This document shows, one piece after another, positions 24,522-38,623 of a DNA stretch of 64,000 bases. A program made the translations under genes and the position numbers. Numbering within the stretch: position 1 is the first letter of the stretch; each line of letters begins with the position of its first letter. Under the pieces are notes generated by a model. That model saw only the letters and a list, made by a program, of their open reading frames with translations, had not been told where the DNA came from and made no database searches. The DNA is taken from positions 4,756,507 through 4,820,506 of the forward strand of contig OY718803.1 in assembly GCA_963070105.1 (NCBI GenBank), in the 5' to 3' direction. This DNA comes from Litomosoides sigmodontis (lineage: Eukaryota > Nematoda > Chromadorea > Rhabditida > Onchocercidae).

Positions 24522-27500
24522 ATGGCTATGGTCATTCCGAAATCTGGATATGCTCGCTTTCTAAAAGAAGGCGCACAGGTAATTATTACAAAGAGCTTGC
24601 CGATTATCGCTGACCTCTGTTCTTATAAAGCATTCCTCTTGCACACTTATCTCTCTCTCTCTTGAACATACTGATGTGTTTTGAGTGATTTGCAGCATTT
24701 CAAAGGTACTGAGGAAGCTGTCCAACGTAATATTGAGGCATGCGTCGAACTCTCTTCTCAGATCCAGTCGGCGTTTGGCCCAAGTGGTAATGGTCTTGTG
24801 ATAATTAAGTCATATGTATAATAAATTTATAGTAAATTTAAGCTTCAAAGGTTTTGTCCGCAATTGGGCCTATGCTATTACGTTCGAGATTTATGTGAAC
24901 ATAGTCTATGCCGCAGGTATGAACAAAATGATGGTCAATCATATCGAGAAGTTATTTGTAACGAATGATGCTGGAACTATTCTAAAAGAGCTTGAAGTAC
25001 AACACCCAGCAGCTAAAATGCTTGTTATGGCTACTCAAATGCAAGAAAAACAGATCGGCGATGGTACGAATACAGTCGTTATTTTCGGTGCTGCATTACT
25101 GGAACATGCTTCTCAGTTATTGAACATGGTGATCGTTTGGATCTAATTTAGAGCTGCATATTTTGGTTTTCAGGATTATTGTACAGATATTGGTTAATTG
25201 ACAAGTTAAAGAATATGAATTAGCAATGCAATTTTGATACACATTTATAGAAAAAAGTCTATGGAACGAAATTTTTACTTAATAATAATAGCACTGTAAA
25301 CATTTTGATAGTCTTGATATTTTTACTTAACAGAATTCAGGATCGATAATATATGCATTTCAGTGATCGGAAGATTCTCGTCTTTGTTAATAGATTTTGT
25401 TTCAAATCGCAAAATTTGTAGGGTTTGAGTTCGTCGGAAATCGCTGATGGGTATGAGAGTGCGGTAGAGAAAACACTGGAAATACTGCCATCACTAGTCG
25501 TTAAAAAAGCCGAGGACCTACGAGATATCGAAGAGGTGCAGAAGTGTCTGAAATCGGCAATTATGTCGAAACAATACGACAATATTGATTTTATTACGCA
25601 TCTAGTTGCTAGAGCTTGTGGTGGGTATTTGCGCACTCGTACTGTTTGTAAATGAAATTACTTGGTGAGATATGAACAGCCTAGGTTTACATTGATGTTG
25701 CGTGAGTGAAATAGTGTATATTCTAATAATATAAAAAAACTTGAAGTTATAGAAGGTAAATTACACAGAAATAAGCAATAGATTACAAATTTTCATAATC
25801 TAATGAATTTGCCAAATAATCGAACGATCATATAAGAGATTAATTTTAGTTCAAATTGTACCAACAAATACATATAATTTTAATGTGGATAACATTCGCA
25901 TATGCAAAATCCTTGGTTCGTCTGTTCAGTCTTCAAAAACCATGAATGGGATGATTTTTTTGCGTGGAGCTGAGGGCGAAATCAAAAAAATGGATAAAGC
26001 TCGAATCGTTGTGTATGCCTGTCCATTTGATTTGACACAAACAGAAACGAAGGTAATTGAGATGAAGCTTGTGTGTTTCTTATGCCTTTTAAATTTTCCG
26101 GTTGTGTAAATCCTTTTTTGAAAGAAAACAGCTGTGTTGCCATGTTCCTATTACTAAATCTCTACAGACACTTTGAAGTATGCATGCAGGATTTAGATTT
26201 GCATGCTTCAATATGATTGCAAGATTAGGCCCCGCATATCATCGAAAGGAGAACTTATGATGACACAGTTGTCGTCTGGCTGGTGGTAGTAACCATTAGA
26301 GTTTGATTGAATGAGCATTAGGGAGTGTTACGTAGCTTCATGTCTTGAGCTTCTGTAGATTAATAAATCTTATGTAACTAGAGTTTTAATTTCCAGGGCA
26401 CAGTTTTGTTGGAAAGTGCTGATGAATTGCTGAAATTCAGTTCTGGAGAAGAGGCGGAAGTAGAAACTATCATAAAAGCTCTAGCTGAGAACGGCGTAAA
26501 TGTTGTGGTAGCAGCAGGAAAATTTGGTGATCTGTATGTTCACTTCTTGAACAAATACAAAATTATGGGTGTTAGACTCAATTCGAAGTTTGATCTCAGG
26601 AGATTATGCCGAACTACTGGAGCTCAAGCGCAAGCACGAGTGGTAAGCTTTTCTATTACGTCAAACATTCACATTTGAGCAGTTTTTGAAACTGATTTCT
26701 ACAGTTCTTGGTATTCTCTGATTTGTGTTTCCGTCTCCATCGATTGTTTTAATAAGTACTGAAATACCATCATTGCTTTTGATTATGTTTAATGAAAAAG
26801 CTGTCTAAAATACAAACCCTTGTTTTCATATCCTCCCTCTCTCTCACTGATCGTAGTACTAGAATGTACTTATGGCTATCGTATACGCATTGGATAAGTA
26901 AAGAATAAAATATATAATGTGTTGTTATATATTTTACTAATAGATTAAAGTAAAACTGTTAAATTTTGTTTCAAGGGAAATGATTTTTTTTTTGAGTAAC
27001 GCAAACATTTTGGATATTTGAATACTGCCGTCATAAAATGGACGCAATTTTTGAAAATTTTTGAAAATTCTGCTTTTATGTGTTTAGTGTGTTCCACCAC
27101 GAACTTCTTATGGTGAGTGTGATCGAGTGTATACGGATGAAATAGGCGAGACAGAAGTGACCACATTCGATAAACTGAGTGAGCGAGGACATGTCGCAAC
27201 AATCATTATAAGAGGTTCGAGTCAGTCTCGAATGGATGACATTGAGAGAGCCATCGACGATGCAATTAATACTTACAAAGCACTTACAAGAGATTGCCAG
27301 GTTTATGCTTTTTTTGAATGCAATGAATGGAATACTTTTTTAAAGCTGGAAGTTATGTCAAAAGATGTTTGATTGAATTTGTGTAAGGTTTTTTTCTACA
27401 TTTTCCACAAATATGATCCATGCACGTCAGAATCACTTCGGACCTCCATCAGAGTTTCTCCTGGCTCATTCTGCTCAGGTATAGTTCGTCATCTGTTGAA

Positions 27501-28437
27501 TCCCGGCATATACTCTCTACTTCCACCCTACTGCACTGCACCGTGAACGGGATGTTACGCTTTATATCATACATGTTGTATGATGTTTTTGCACATATCA
27601 TAACAATTCTTGGGAGATCCTTGGAAGATCATACAATTCTTGGGAGTTGTTGCTTGGCGTGATATGCAGTTGCTATATCAAGCACTGATCTAAATAAATC
27701 TCACGATAAATTTTTTTACGCAGCTAGAAGTGAACTAACTCTTTGTATATACAGTTGCTTCCCGGTGCTGGAGCTGTGGAGGTTGAATTGGCTCGACAAA
27801 TAGAATCATTTGGTGAAAAGTGTGCTGGGCTTGAGCAATATGCTATCAAAAAATTTGCGCATGCTTTGGAAGCTTTGCCAAAACAAATTGCCGAAAACGC
27901 TGGATTAGATGTAAGTGAAACGATTGTCGAAATATCTTCTATAGATCAATCGCTTTTAACTTGTAACGATTATTATCATAATGTTACGTTCTGCCGCAAT
28001 GTTTTAGCCAACTGAAGTACTTTCCAAAATTTATGCTGCTCATCAAGAAGGACAAAAGAATACTGGAATTGATCTCCTCTCTGGTGATATAATGGATGCT
28101 GCTGAGGCAAATATATACGATCTATATAGTGGTAAAAAATCTGCCATAAAATTAGCTGCAGACGCTGCAATTACTATTCTCAAAATAGACCAGGTTTGTG
28201 TCTAGATATTTTTGAGGAGGTATATTTTTGAGACTGAAAAAATACGTTTACTAATACATTAATTTTTGTGAGTTGATTTATTGTTTGTGTTTTTGCTGTA
28301 GTTGATTTATGATTTTAGGTTTTCTAACTTTTGCACTTTAATATAGTCAAACTTTTTAGATTATTATGTCTAAACAGTCGAGTGGAGGACCAGCACCGCG
28401 ACCACCAAAGTCAGCTGATGAAGCAGATGATGATTGA
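24522..28437 (+). CDS. cct-8: T-complex protein 1 subunit theta (CCT8)
   Basis: Theta subunit of the cytosolic chaperonin CCT/TRiC, which folds actin, tubulin and other proteins using ATP. Ten exons join in phase to 546 residues (human 548): 24522-24578, 24696-24786, 24917-25128, 25422-25620, 25850-26052, 26397-26642, 27088-27300, 27755-27910, 28008-28193, 28360-28437. Identity is high along the full length: 'NHIEKLFVTNDAGTILKELE', the ATP-site GDGT at about residues 97-100, 'FNVDNIRICKILG', 'DDIERAIDDAINTYKALTRD' and 'GLEQYAIKKFAHALEALP'. The Asp-rich C-terminus (SADEADDD) is typical. The start follows a long T run with 'ttag' nine bases upstream. AHCY follows 570 bp downstream on the same strand. 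Confidence 0.98.
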
Positions 28438-29006
28438 TCTGGAATAATTTAAATCATTTATTGCCCTGATTTCTCGGACTTGTTAATGAATGAAAATCTT
28501 AAAATTGAAATATTGTTATTATCATACTACTTTACCTTTTTTTTCGGAATTGAATGGATTTGAGTCATTCAGTAAAAATTTCTTTGAGAAAAGATTATTT
28601 GTCAACTATGCAGTTCCCATTCTGCATCTTATAGTTTCCATTCTCATATCATTAACTACAACGATATCCTAAGGCGAAATATAATTGAACTTTTTATAAA
28701 TTTCACAAAAAAATTTTGGGATGTTAAAATCGGTGATGAGCATTCACCACTTTCATTTGCAATTTACCATTCATATATTCTTAACAACAATTTCCGAACA
28801 AGAAAGTTGTTTACTGCTTTGATAGAACAAGAATTTTCACTGAGAAGTGGAATGCGACGTGTTCTTTTAAACACTGTTACAAAATTACAGCAATCATTTT
28901 GTCGAAATTGCAGTTTTTGGAGTTATAGCAAGCTTCAGACTTATAGCAAGCTACATTGTCACTGGACCCTTTACACCCATTGTCTTAATTCTGAAGTTCG
29001 TTCAAG
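28438..29006. other. Spacer between CCT8 and AHCY
   Basis: 570 bp, AT-rich, with no gene recognised. The spacing and shared strand allow a two-gene operon, but no strong U-rich acceptor stands out immediately ahead of the AHCY ATG. Confidence 0.5.
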
Positions 29007-31817
<2,811 letters not shown>

Positions 31818-32176
31818 TGACTCCACCTTCCTGTTTTTGCAACTTATGAAGTATTTTTTTGCGTTAAACAGATTGTCGAAAATTCATCTCTTTGTTTAAA
31901 GGTTGTTACGTGTTATTTTTGCACAATTACCGTAGCACAAAATAATCAGATGCCACATTTTCGGTGGAAATAAGCAATGATTTTTACTGATGTCACAAAG
32001 TGCAATACATTTTACTTGTATAAGATAAATTCATCCAATATAATATGTAACCCAGCAGATTTTATAAAGGCTTTGTGAAATTCAATCGACGAGTCAAGTT
32101 TTTTGATTTCAAAGAACTGTTTCTGGACATCTATATACAACAACAACAATAACTTTAAGAAAAGAGATCTAAAATA
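31818..32176. other. Convergent spacer AHCY/NXT1
   Basis: Shared 3' region of two convergent genes, AT-rich. It contains a 'caacaacaacaataac' run at about 32139-32154. No gene was seen. Confidence 0.6.
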
Positions 32177-32854
32177 TTAATCAACGAAACGGAACCGGTC
32201 GCTCAATATTTTATATTTGTCATCCTCTAGTGTTAGGACTAAGGTCTGCGTAAAGGCATGTGTCATTTGACCGAGAACCACTTTTCCAACGGCAAGGACC
32301 ACCAGCGGACGCGCTTGGTCCGAACTATCAATGTACTGACAATCTAGTGATTCCAGTCTGAAAATGTGTGCATGAATTTTGAAAAACAACAAGCTATTCA
32401 ATGAAATCAGTATCGTCTTGAAGTCTAATTTTAATACACACAAGCAAACGATGACGCACTAGGTAATTACATGAGGTAATTGCTCTTTTCATAGGGATTT
32501 TGTTGTTGAATGCCTTGCTCAGTCCTGGAGGAAACTAGAGCATATCGAGAGTTGCGACGTGAACATATTAATGTTTAGTGTTTTGACGGAAGACCTTTCA
32601 GTACCCAGATGAAATAAAAGATGAAGGGTGTGCTAACAAAAAACTCACGTGTGAGTGGAATTCGGCAAGCCATCATAGAACTTGGCGATGATGTCTACTC
32701 CTTGTATAGCATTACCATTCCAAACAAGCGTAGCCCCATCTGCGTATAAAAAATTCATCTTATTTCGCTTTCGATCAACAGCATCATAGAATAAGTCCGT
32801 AAATTTTTTTGCTGCTGTACAAGCAGTCTCATCTTCAGCTGCCAATTTCGACAT
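32177..32854 (-). CDS. nxt-1: NXT1/p15, NTF2-related mRNA export factor
   Basis: NXT1 pairs with NXF1/TAP through an NTF2-like fold to export mRNA through nuclear pores. Two exons (32854-32649, 32357-32177) give 128 residues; human NXT1 is about 140. 'FLYADGATLVWNGNAIQG' matches the human 'RLYMGTATLVWNGNAVSG', and the tail 'YKILSDRFRF' matches 'WKIASDCFRF'. The donor 'gtgagt' and acceptor 'ttttcag' are clean. The pattern LVWNGNA separates NXT from NTF2 itself. The gene converges on AHCY. Confidence 0.93.
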
Positions 32855-33082
32855 CGAGTTTTTTTAAATTGCAAGGATGTCTACCGGACCATTAAGAGCC
32901 TGTAGTATCGCCCATGATATTAATTATGCAATTCCCGATTACACTGTTACATTTAAAGATATCAAAACCACCTAACGCGACCGTAATATTTTAAGGGAGA
33001 CTACTTCGAGCACAAACAAACCTACGAACTCGCAGTTTTTTATAGCATGTAGAAACAAAAAGAAAACGGGAATTTGCAAGCT

Positions 33083-33500
33083 TCAACAACGGTTTTGAAT
33101 CAGATAAGCGGCCAGTTGCTTCTTCATGAGTAAGACTCCTTGGAATGCTCCATCACCTTCCCACATGCAGATATGATCGGCAAACAAAAGTGGGCTCACA
33201 CGCGCCGTCTCCTAATCCCTCTTCATATCGAGTAACACTAATGCCATAAACTCTACTGGTCTGCAGGTATTCGTTGCAGGACCAAAATTTGTCACTAAAT
33301 GACATTTCGGATTGTTTATTTGAAAGTAGTAGTGGTTTACCATCACGAGATTCCCCATTTCCATAAAAAATCCAGTAATAAATATCTGTAAAAATCGAAA
33401 TAAATTTTAGAAGAAAGTTTCGGAGTGATTTTTACACTTACGAAGGTCATTTCTCATTTTTCTTGCTACAAATACAAATAACCCTTCTAAAAGTTTCGTC
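33083..33500 (-). pseudogene. Unknown ORF pair, probably one frameshifted gene
   Basis: Two exons are suggested: 33500-33442 (after 'ttttatag', ending at a 'gtaagt' donor) and from 33385 (after 'tttttacag'). The second reads 'YYWIFYGNGESRDGKPLLL ... TSRVYGISVTRYEEGLGDGA' and then hits TGA at 33153. The neighbouring frame over its last part reads 'RVSPLLFADHICMWEGDGAF' on to TGA at 33083, also protein-like, and the switch falls at about 33220-33230. The second segment faintly resembles the 'LYADGATLVWNGNA' block of the adjacent NXT1, but that may be chance. No family is recognised. Either a one- or two-base frameshift broke this gene, or one frame is fortuitous. Confidence 0.35.
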
Positions 33501-33761
33501 CTATAAAAGCAGTGCAGAAAATGCGATGCGAAACTTTTCATACATTTCTTTTATTTTATGCAAACTTATTGTGTAAATTTAATAATTACGTAATTTATTA
33601 AGTTATCAAATTTATTATGTAATTATGTAAATGCCTGTTATTTATTTATGCAAATTAGCAGAAGAAGAGCTCATCTCTACCGATACAAGCTTCTTATTTC
33701 TCGCTTTGAAATGCATTATTTCGTGTAGCGTTTTGAAAGCCCTGTGAGCTTACGTAGAGCA

Positions 33762-35577
33762 ATGCTCGCAGACATGGGTGCTTCTTATCGGTTGAGGAAT
33801 TCGAAACGAAATTCTTTCATCTCTCTTCTGTTGCTGCAAATCGTTTGTACGGGTAATTTCACTCCTTTCCACCTATTTTCTTTACTTCCTCCTTCATTTT
33901 CTGCAAAAAAAAATAATTCGCGACATTTTTGGGCAAAATTTCCGTTCATTCTCCGGCTAACAGTTCTTTCCCTAATAGCCGTAAGGTGTCAAAAGGCCAC
34001 TTTCCTAGCGCTACTTTCCGTCTTCCTAAAAAGTTCCAAGTGTGAGGGTTGGCTCAACTTACTGTATGAGCATGCATTTCACAGCTTACTGAACTACTTT
34101 CTTTGCTACCCTTTGCTTTGAGTAATTCTATGGATATTTTCCGTGTTGGTTTCGAATTATGAATCAGTTCAGTTCTCAAATACATCACCTCTTGTTAATA
34201 TTCTATCCATCTTAAACTGCAGTTAGTGAGGAATCAACTGCATCAATTCAAAAGCTAACACAAACAAGTAGAAGCATCGATCGATCGAACGTAAGCCTTG
34301 GAAATGATGCAATGCTGAATGAAAGCGAAATGAAAGCGAACAACTTGGTAATTATTAATTTTATTTCAGCTCAGTTCAGTAAGAGAATAGCATTTCAACC
34401 TGCGAGCTACTGAGGTGTGCCTTCTTGCGAGAATCAGAAAGTTCTCATCCATTGAGAGAATTATTGCCGGGAGAACCCTTTTCACACCCTCACTTTTAAC
34501 TTTCGAAAAACGGAAATTCCACCGCTTCACTAGTGCCATTGCAACTTGCAGCCTTGCAAATTCCCACTTGTCCATCCGAAATTCAATAGGAATGAAATGG
34601 AAAGGAGGCGAAACTTTTCTCACCGAATTTGACATTTATGAAATGAATGAAACTCTAGAGGATTCTTTCTATCAAAAATTGAGCCTATAAATAATCAAAA
34701 AAAAAAGACTTAAGTAGCAAGTAGCCTGGCGGACTTTTTCGGTTGTAGACACTAGAACTTACAGCAGATTGTAGCATTCAAGACGATTAAAACACAGATT
34801 ACCATGGCGAGAAATGGCAGTGCTCAGGGATTCTGCATCGGACGTCTCTGTGTTTCACTTCTTCTTTTTATTATTGTTAGTTAATTATGGGCATTTAATT
34901 AGTGGTGAGATGTACAGCATGCAAGCTGAATTCATCAGCAAAAGCAAATGGACTTTGAAAGTTTTTCACGTCAAACAATTTTGTTAGTTGGTAGTCGACA
35001 TTGATCAGTAGGAAGTATCTTCTGCAGCCGTTCCGACATCTCATACCATATTTCTTACACTTATCAAAATTCCTCTGTAATACCATTCATTAACGTAAAG
35101 CAATGGAATACATTCAGATATTTCTGAAATGTTTTCTTGTAATTATCGAAGTTTGCAAATGAAGTGGAAGGGAAATGATAAAGGTGTAACTATATCCATC
35201 TAGACATATGCTGTATCACTAGTTCCACTTCAACTTGCTCTGTAATTGGAGCTCTACTCGCGTAATTACTACTTTACAGATAATTTCAATTCCAAGCATT
35301 ATCATTCTAGTAGTATTTGCCGTATTTCTCATCTACGTTTTGCGACGAAAACAAGATTATCACATAAACTCCCACAAATCACATGCACCTGAAAGGTTCC
35401 GTTGTATTTCTGACCGATAAAGGGAAGGACAGGACTTGATATTGTACTACTCCTCATTTTCAGGCTGATACAATTACATTTGGGTCAGCAAAGTAGTTGT
35501 AAAGAATCAGAATCTGTAAAGTTTACTAGGTCAAACCCCTACACTGAAACCAGTGCCGATGAAGCGAGGCCGCTCAG
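33762..35577 (+). CDS. Type I single-pass membrane protein, unknown (3' end uncertain)
   Basis: Four exons join with perfect phase: 33762-33852, 34223-34347, 35280-35395, 35464-35577. The first encodes a signal peptide with a basic N-region (NSKRNSFISLLLLQIVCT). The second is a short Ser/Thr/Asn-rich ectodomain with an NVS and an NES sequon. The third holds a membrane helix (IISIPSIIILVVFAVFLIYV) followed by RRKQ stop-transfer residues, and the fourth is a Ser-rich cytoplasmic tail. About 148 residues are assured. The ending is unclear: reading through at 35577 stops soon after, while an exon at 35793 would add about 13 residues. A frame at 35884 (MASTSSEHEDENGT...) could also belong. No family recognised; probably lineage-specific. 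Confidence 0.55.
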
Positions 35578-36798
35578 GTATGCTCTTCTACATGGGTGGG
35601 GCGGGAATAATGGGGCTATTAGCTTGCAAAAAAAAATACACGTCGCTTAATTAGATATTCATTACTTGAAACTTACCACTCAGAAGTCAGGCTTGCAATG
35701 GTCTTCTCACACATTTTTCCTCCGCTTCACAGCCACCTGCATTTTCCCACTCTTCATTTTCTGTTATTTTGCTATTACTATGAGCTGTTCAGTTTAGATT
35801 CAGTGACCTGTAAGTGCAAACAAGTAGTATAAATCGTAACTTGAAGGAATATATCAGAGGAAAGTGAATTATCACGTTCCGTAATGGCGTCCACATCATC
35901 GGAGCATGAGGATGAAAACGGCACACAAAGGAAGACGTTGCTCGGAAAGAAAAGCGGACATCATTGACTTACTTTCCTTCTGACCTCACCTTACTCCACT
36001 TTGATGTAACTGCTGCTGATATAGGAATTGTGCTCAATTCAGCTTATTATTGTTTTCTTAGGGCACAATCAAATTTTGAAGACCAAATAATGAGCTGTTG
36101 GAAATCAAAACTCTCTTATAACACAAAAATATCCGAAATCATAAAAGTATTTTGCAGAAATTTACACTTATTTTGTAGAAAAAACTATTATATCAGTGAA
36201 ATGAATTATAGCTAAGTTTACGAACGAATTCTAGCAGCTAGCGCAAAACTTACGTAATTAACTGCACCTTGCTATTTAACATAACTGAAAGCTTTGAATA
36301 AATTATTCTAACAACATTAGACAGTGTCAAAACAAAGCAAAATTTAAACTTTACAAAATATGCAAGGTGACACGTGCTGCTTTCATCTCCCATCAGTTAT
36401 AATAAGGTGATGATTATGACTAGAGACATAAATAAAAATTTATTTCACTCTTGCCGTTTCGCTTCGAAACAGATATCAGTAGTAAGGTGGCAAATGTTAG
36501 CGGTAAGGTAGCAAATATAAATTGTCGTTTATTTATTTATTCGAATATATGGTTAGCATGGTTTTTTACAATAATAATTCTTCGTCATTTGTTTGCGCTC
36601 TTAGTTTGTGCGCAAATGAGCTTCCGATTCTATTATCATGGATTCGTAACCAACAGTGACGAGAGAGCCGCATAAACTGCTCACTTCCTGAAGACAAAGC
36701 CCTGGGAGAAAGTCAAATATCAAATGTTTAAATTACCAAGTATCACATGGAATTTTAAAAAGCTTAATTTCAAGGAACTTCTGCAGACTTCTGTGCTA

Positions 36799-38175
36799 TC
36801 ATGGAGCACTGAAAGAGGAAAGATCCTTTCGCCATTTGCCCATTTTAGTACCATTACTGATGAATGAAAGTGTTAAAACTACCTCAGCAGTGCTCGCTTC
36901 GTCCAACTTCTTCTGTTTTGTTTCTGTGGTGGCGGTGAATTCGGAATCCGCCCAATTACAGTGAATATTGGCGAGACGTCTTCCCACCGACATGCAAGCA
37001 GATGAAGGATCGAAGTCCACACTTAGGTCAGTATCGGTATGTAACATTGACACGGTGCTATCATTCGTTATGGAATACTCAGTGTTGAAGTGCGTTTTAC
37101 AAGTGGTATTTGCTGCAGTTTCGCCTTTCAGCATTAGTTCCTTATCACTCACCGGTCGAGCTTCATCTTCCATCATTGGACTGTTTACTTCCAGTTGACT
37201 ATCCGTCTCAACAGCTGACCCGGCTCTTGTCACACTTGGTGCTTCTGCGGTCACATCCGTCACGCTAACGCCCGTCTCCAAGGATGACGAACTGATCACG
37301 CTAGAAAAAGCAGCTCCCACACGCACTGTTGCTGGCAAACCTTCACCTATTGACGCATCCTCACTTGCACTTCCACATTTTGAACAGGGCAAGCTTTTGA
37401 AACAGTACTCGCTGGGAAGTCGGTCTGAGAAATAATAATACATCGATTTACTTCTCGCTAATGGATCATCCTCCTCTCCGATCGTTGCCGAATCCTGAAC
37501 AAGTTCCAGTTCCTCCATTCTTGAACTATCGGTCTCAATTACCGCAGCACTATTGATGTCCGAAAGCTGAGTGGACGAAATTTCATTTGACTTCCATGAA
37601 TTTCCCATACGTAGGATGCCCATGCTCGATATCTGCATTAGTTTCTCAGTATTCATCTTTTCTCTTTCAACTTTTTCCATTTCGAATGTAAGATTGAAAT
37701 TTGAAGTGGGTATGATGGTTTGATTTTCCCGTGAACCTGTCTAAAATGTTTTACATGTAGTATACACTTCTCACATAACCTCTCTTTTCTTATTTCCATC
37801 CTCTGAAGGCCTTATTTTTTTAACGTGTCTTGGTAGTATATAGCTGTAGTAGTTTTGTGTACGTTTAAGCAGTAAATCAGTTTTAGATAACAGGCTTCTC
37901 AATCGGTAATACTTCTGAAGAAGATATTTCTCTCCATCGTTGATTTCTTGTGATGGAGAGATAAAACAGGCTTAAATTGACAATTAATAACTTGTTTATT
38001 TGATGTAAAAAGTTAAACGAAGAAAGAAGCCTAGGAGAAGGGAGCTTTTATCCCTCTATCTAGTCCTCATAGCCTTTACTTCAATAGAATTGCTGTGATG
38101 AGTTTCACGCCAGCTAAATAGAAATCGTACGAAGAGGACGAATGCAACAGCTAGTACTGCACCCAGTATAGTCAT
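36799..38175 (-). CDS. N-terminally anchored protein with long Ser/Glu-rich tail, unknown
   Basis: Two exons, 38175-38080 and 37740-36799, join at phase 0 to about 345 residues. Residues about 2-22 are a membrane helix (ILGAVLAVAFVLFVRFLF). The rest is hydrophilic, rich in Ser, Thr, Glu and Asp, and probably disordered, with one small cysteine cluster (CFKSLPCSKCGS) near its middle. The ATG is the first one after a 'catttcag' acceptor at about 38232, leaving a 5' leader of about 57 bases. The 942-base uninterrupted second exon is the longest open frame in this AT-rich window, which supports coding. No family recognised. It is divergent to the FAAH gene about 450 bp away. Confidence 0.6.
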
Positions 38176-38623
38176 AACAATTGAAGCGGTTTAACTCAAC
38201 CACTTCTCTTCTTCAACAATATAAAAACTGAAATGTGAATAATTGAAAATGATTTAAGTTGTTCAGTTAAAATTTAAATTTATTACATTCTCGAAATAGT
38301 GCCCATATAAGAATTTCAAAATTTTGAGCTGATATTTTGCAATTTAGTGCAAAACCTACGACATTTTGTTATTAATTTGAAACACTACCAGCTGAACAAT
38401 TGACACGTTTCAAAGTGCCGCTTAGCTCACGCAGGCAAGAAGGTATCCAACGGCTGAGCCGTATTTGGAAGATTTTAAAGTGACAAATGGAAGTGGTAGT
38501 CGGTATAATGGTAATTTTAATGAGAAAGTTTCATTCACTTTCGTTTGCTGTCGGTCCTCGCTTTCGCTTGTGTTTCGCGATGTAGAAAAATTAAATAGTA
38601 ATATTATTCGTAGGTTGTACGAT

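Noticed and set aside
25337..25636. 99-codon minus-strand ORF.
   Set aside because: Antisense to a CCT8 exon with near-complete family identity.
36968..37198. 76-codon plus-strand ORF.
   Set aside because: Lies antisense within the long open exon of the minus-strand gene; its openness follows from the coding strand.
38191..38232. In-frame TAA (38191-38193) directly upstream of the membrane segment of the minus-strand gene at 36799-38175, with an open frame before it, resembling a nonsense mutation.
   Set aside because: A simpler reading is that 'catttcag' at about 38232 is a trans-splice site and this stretch is 5' leader, since the first ATG after it starts the membrane helix.
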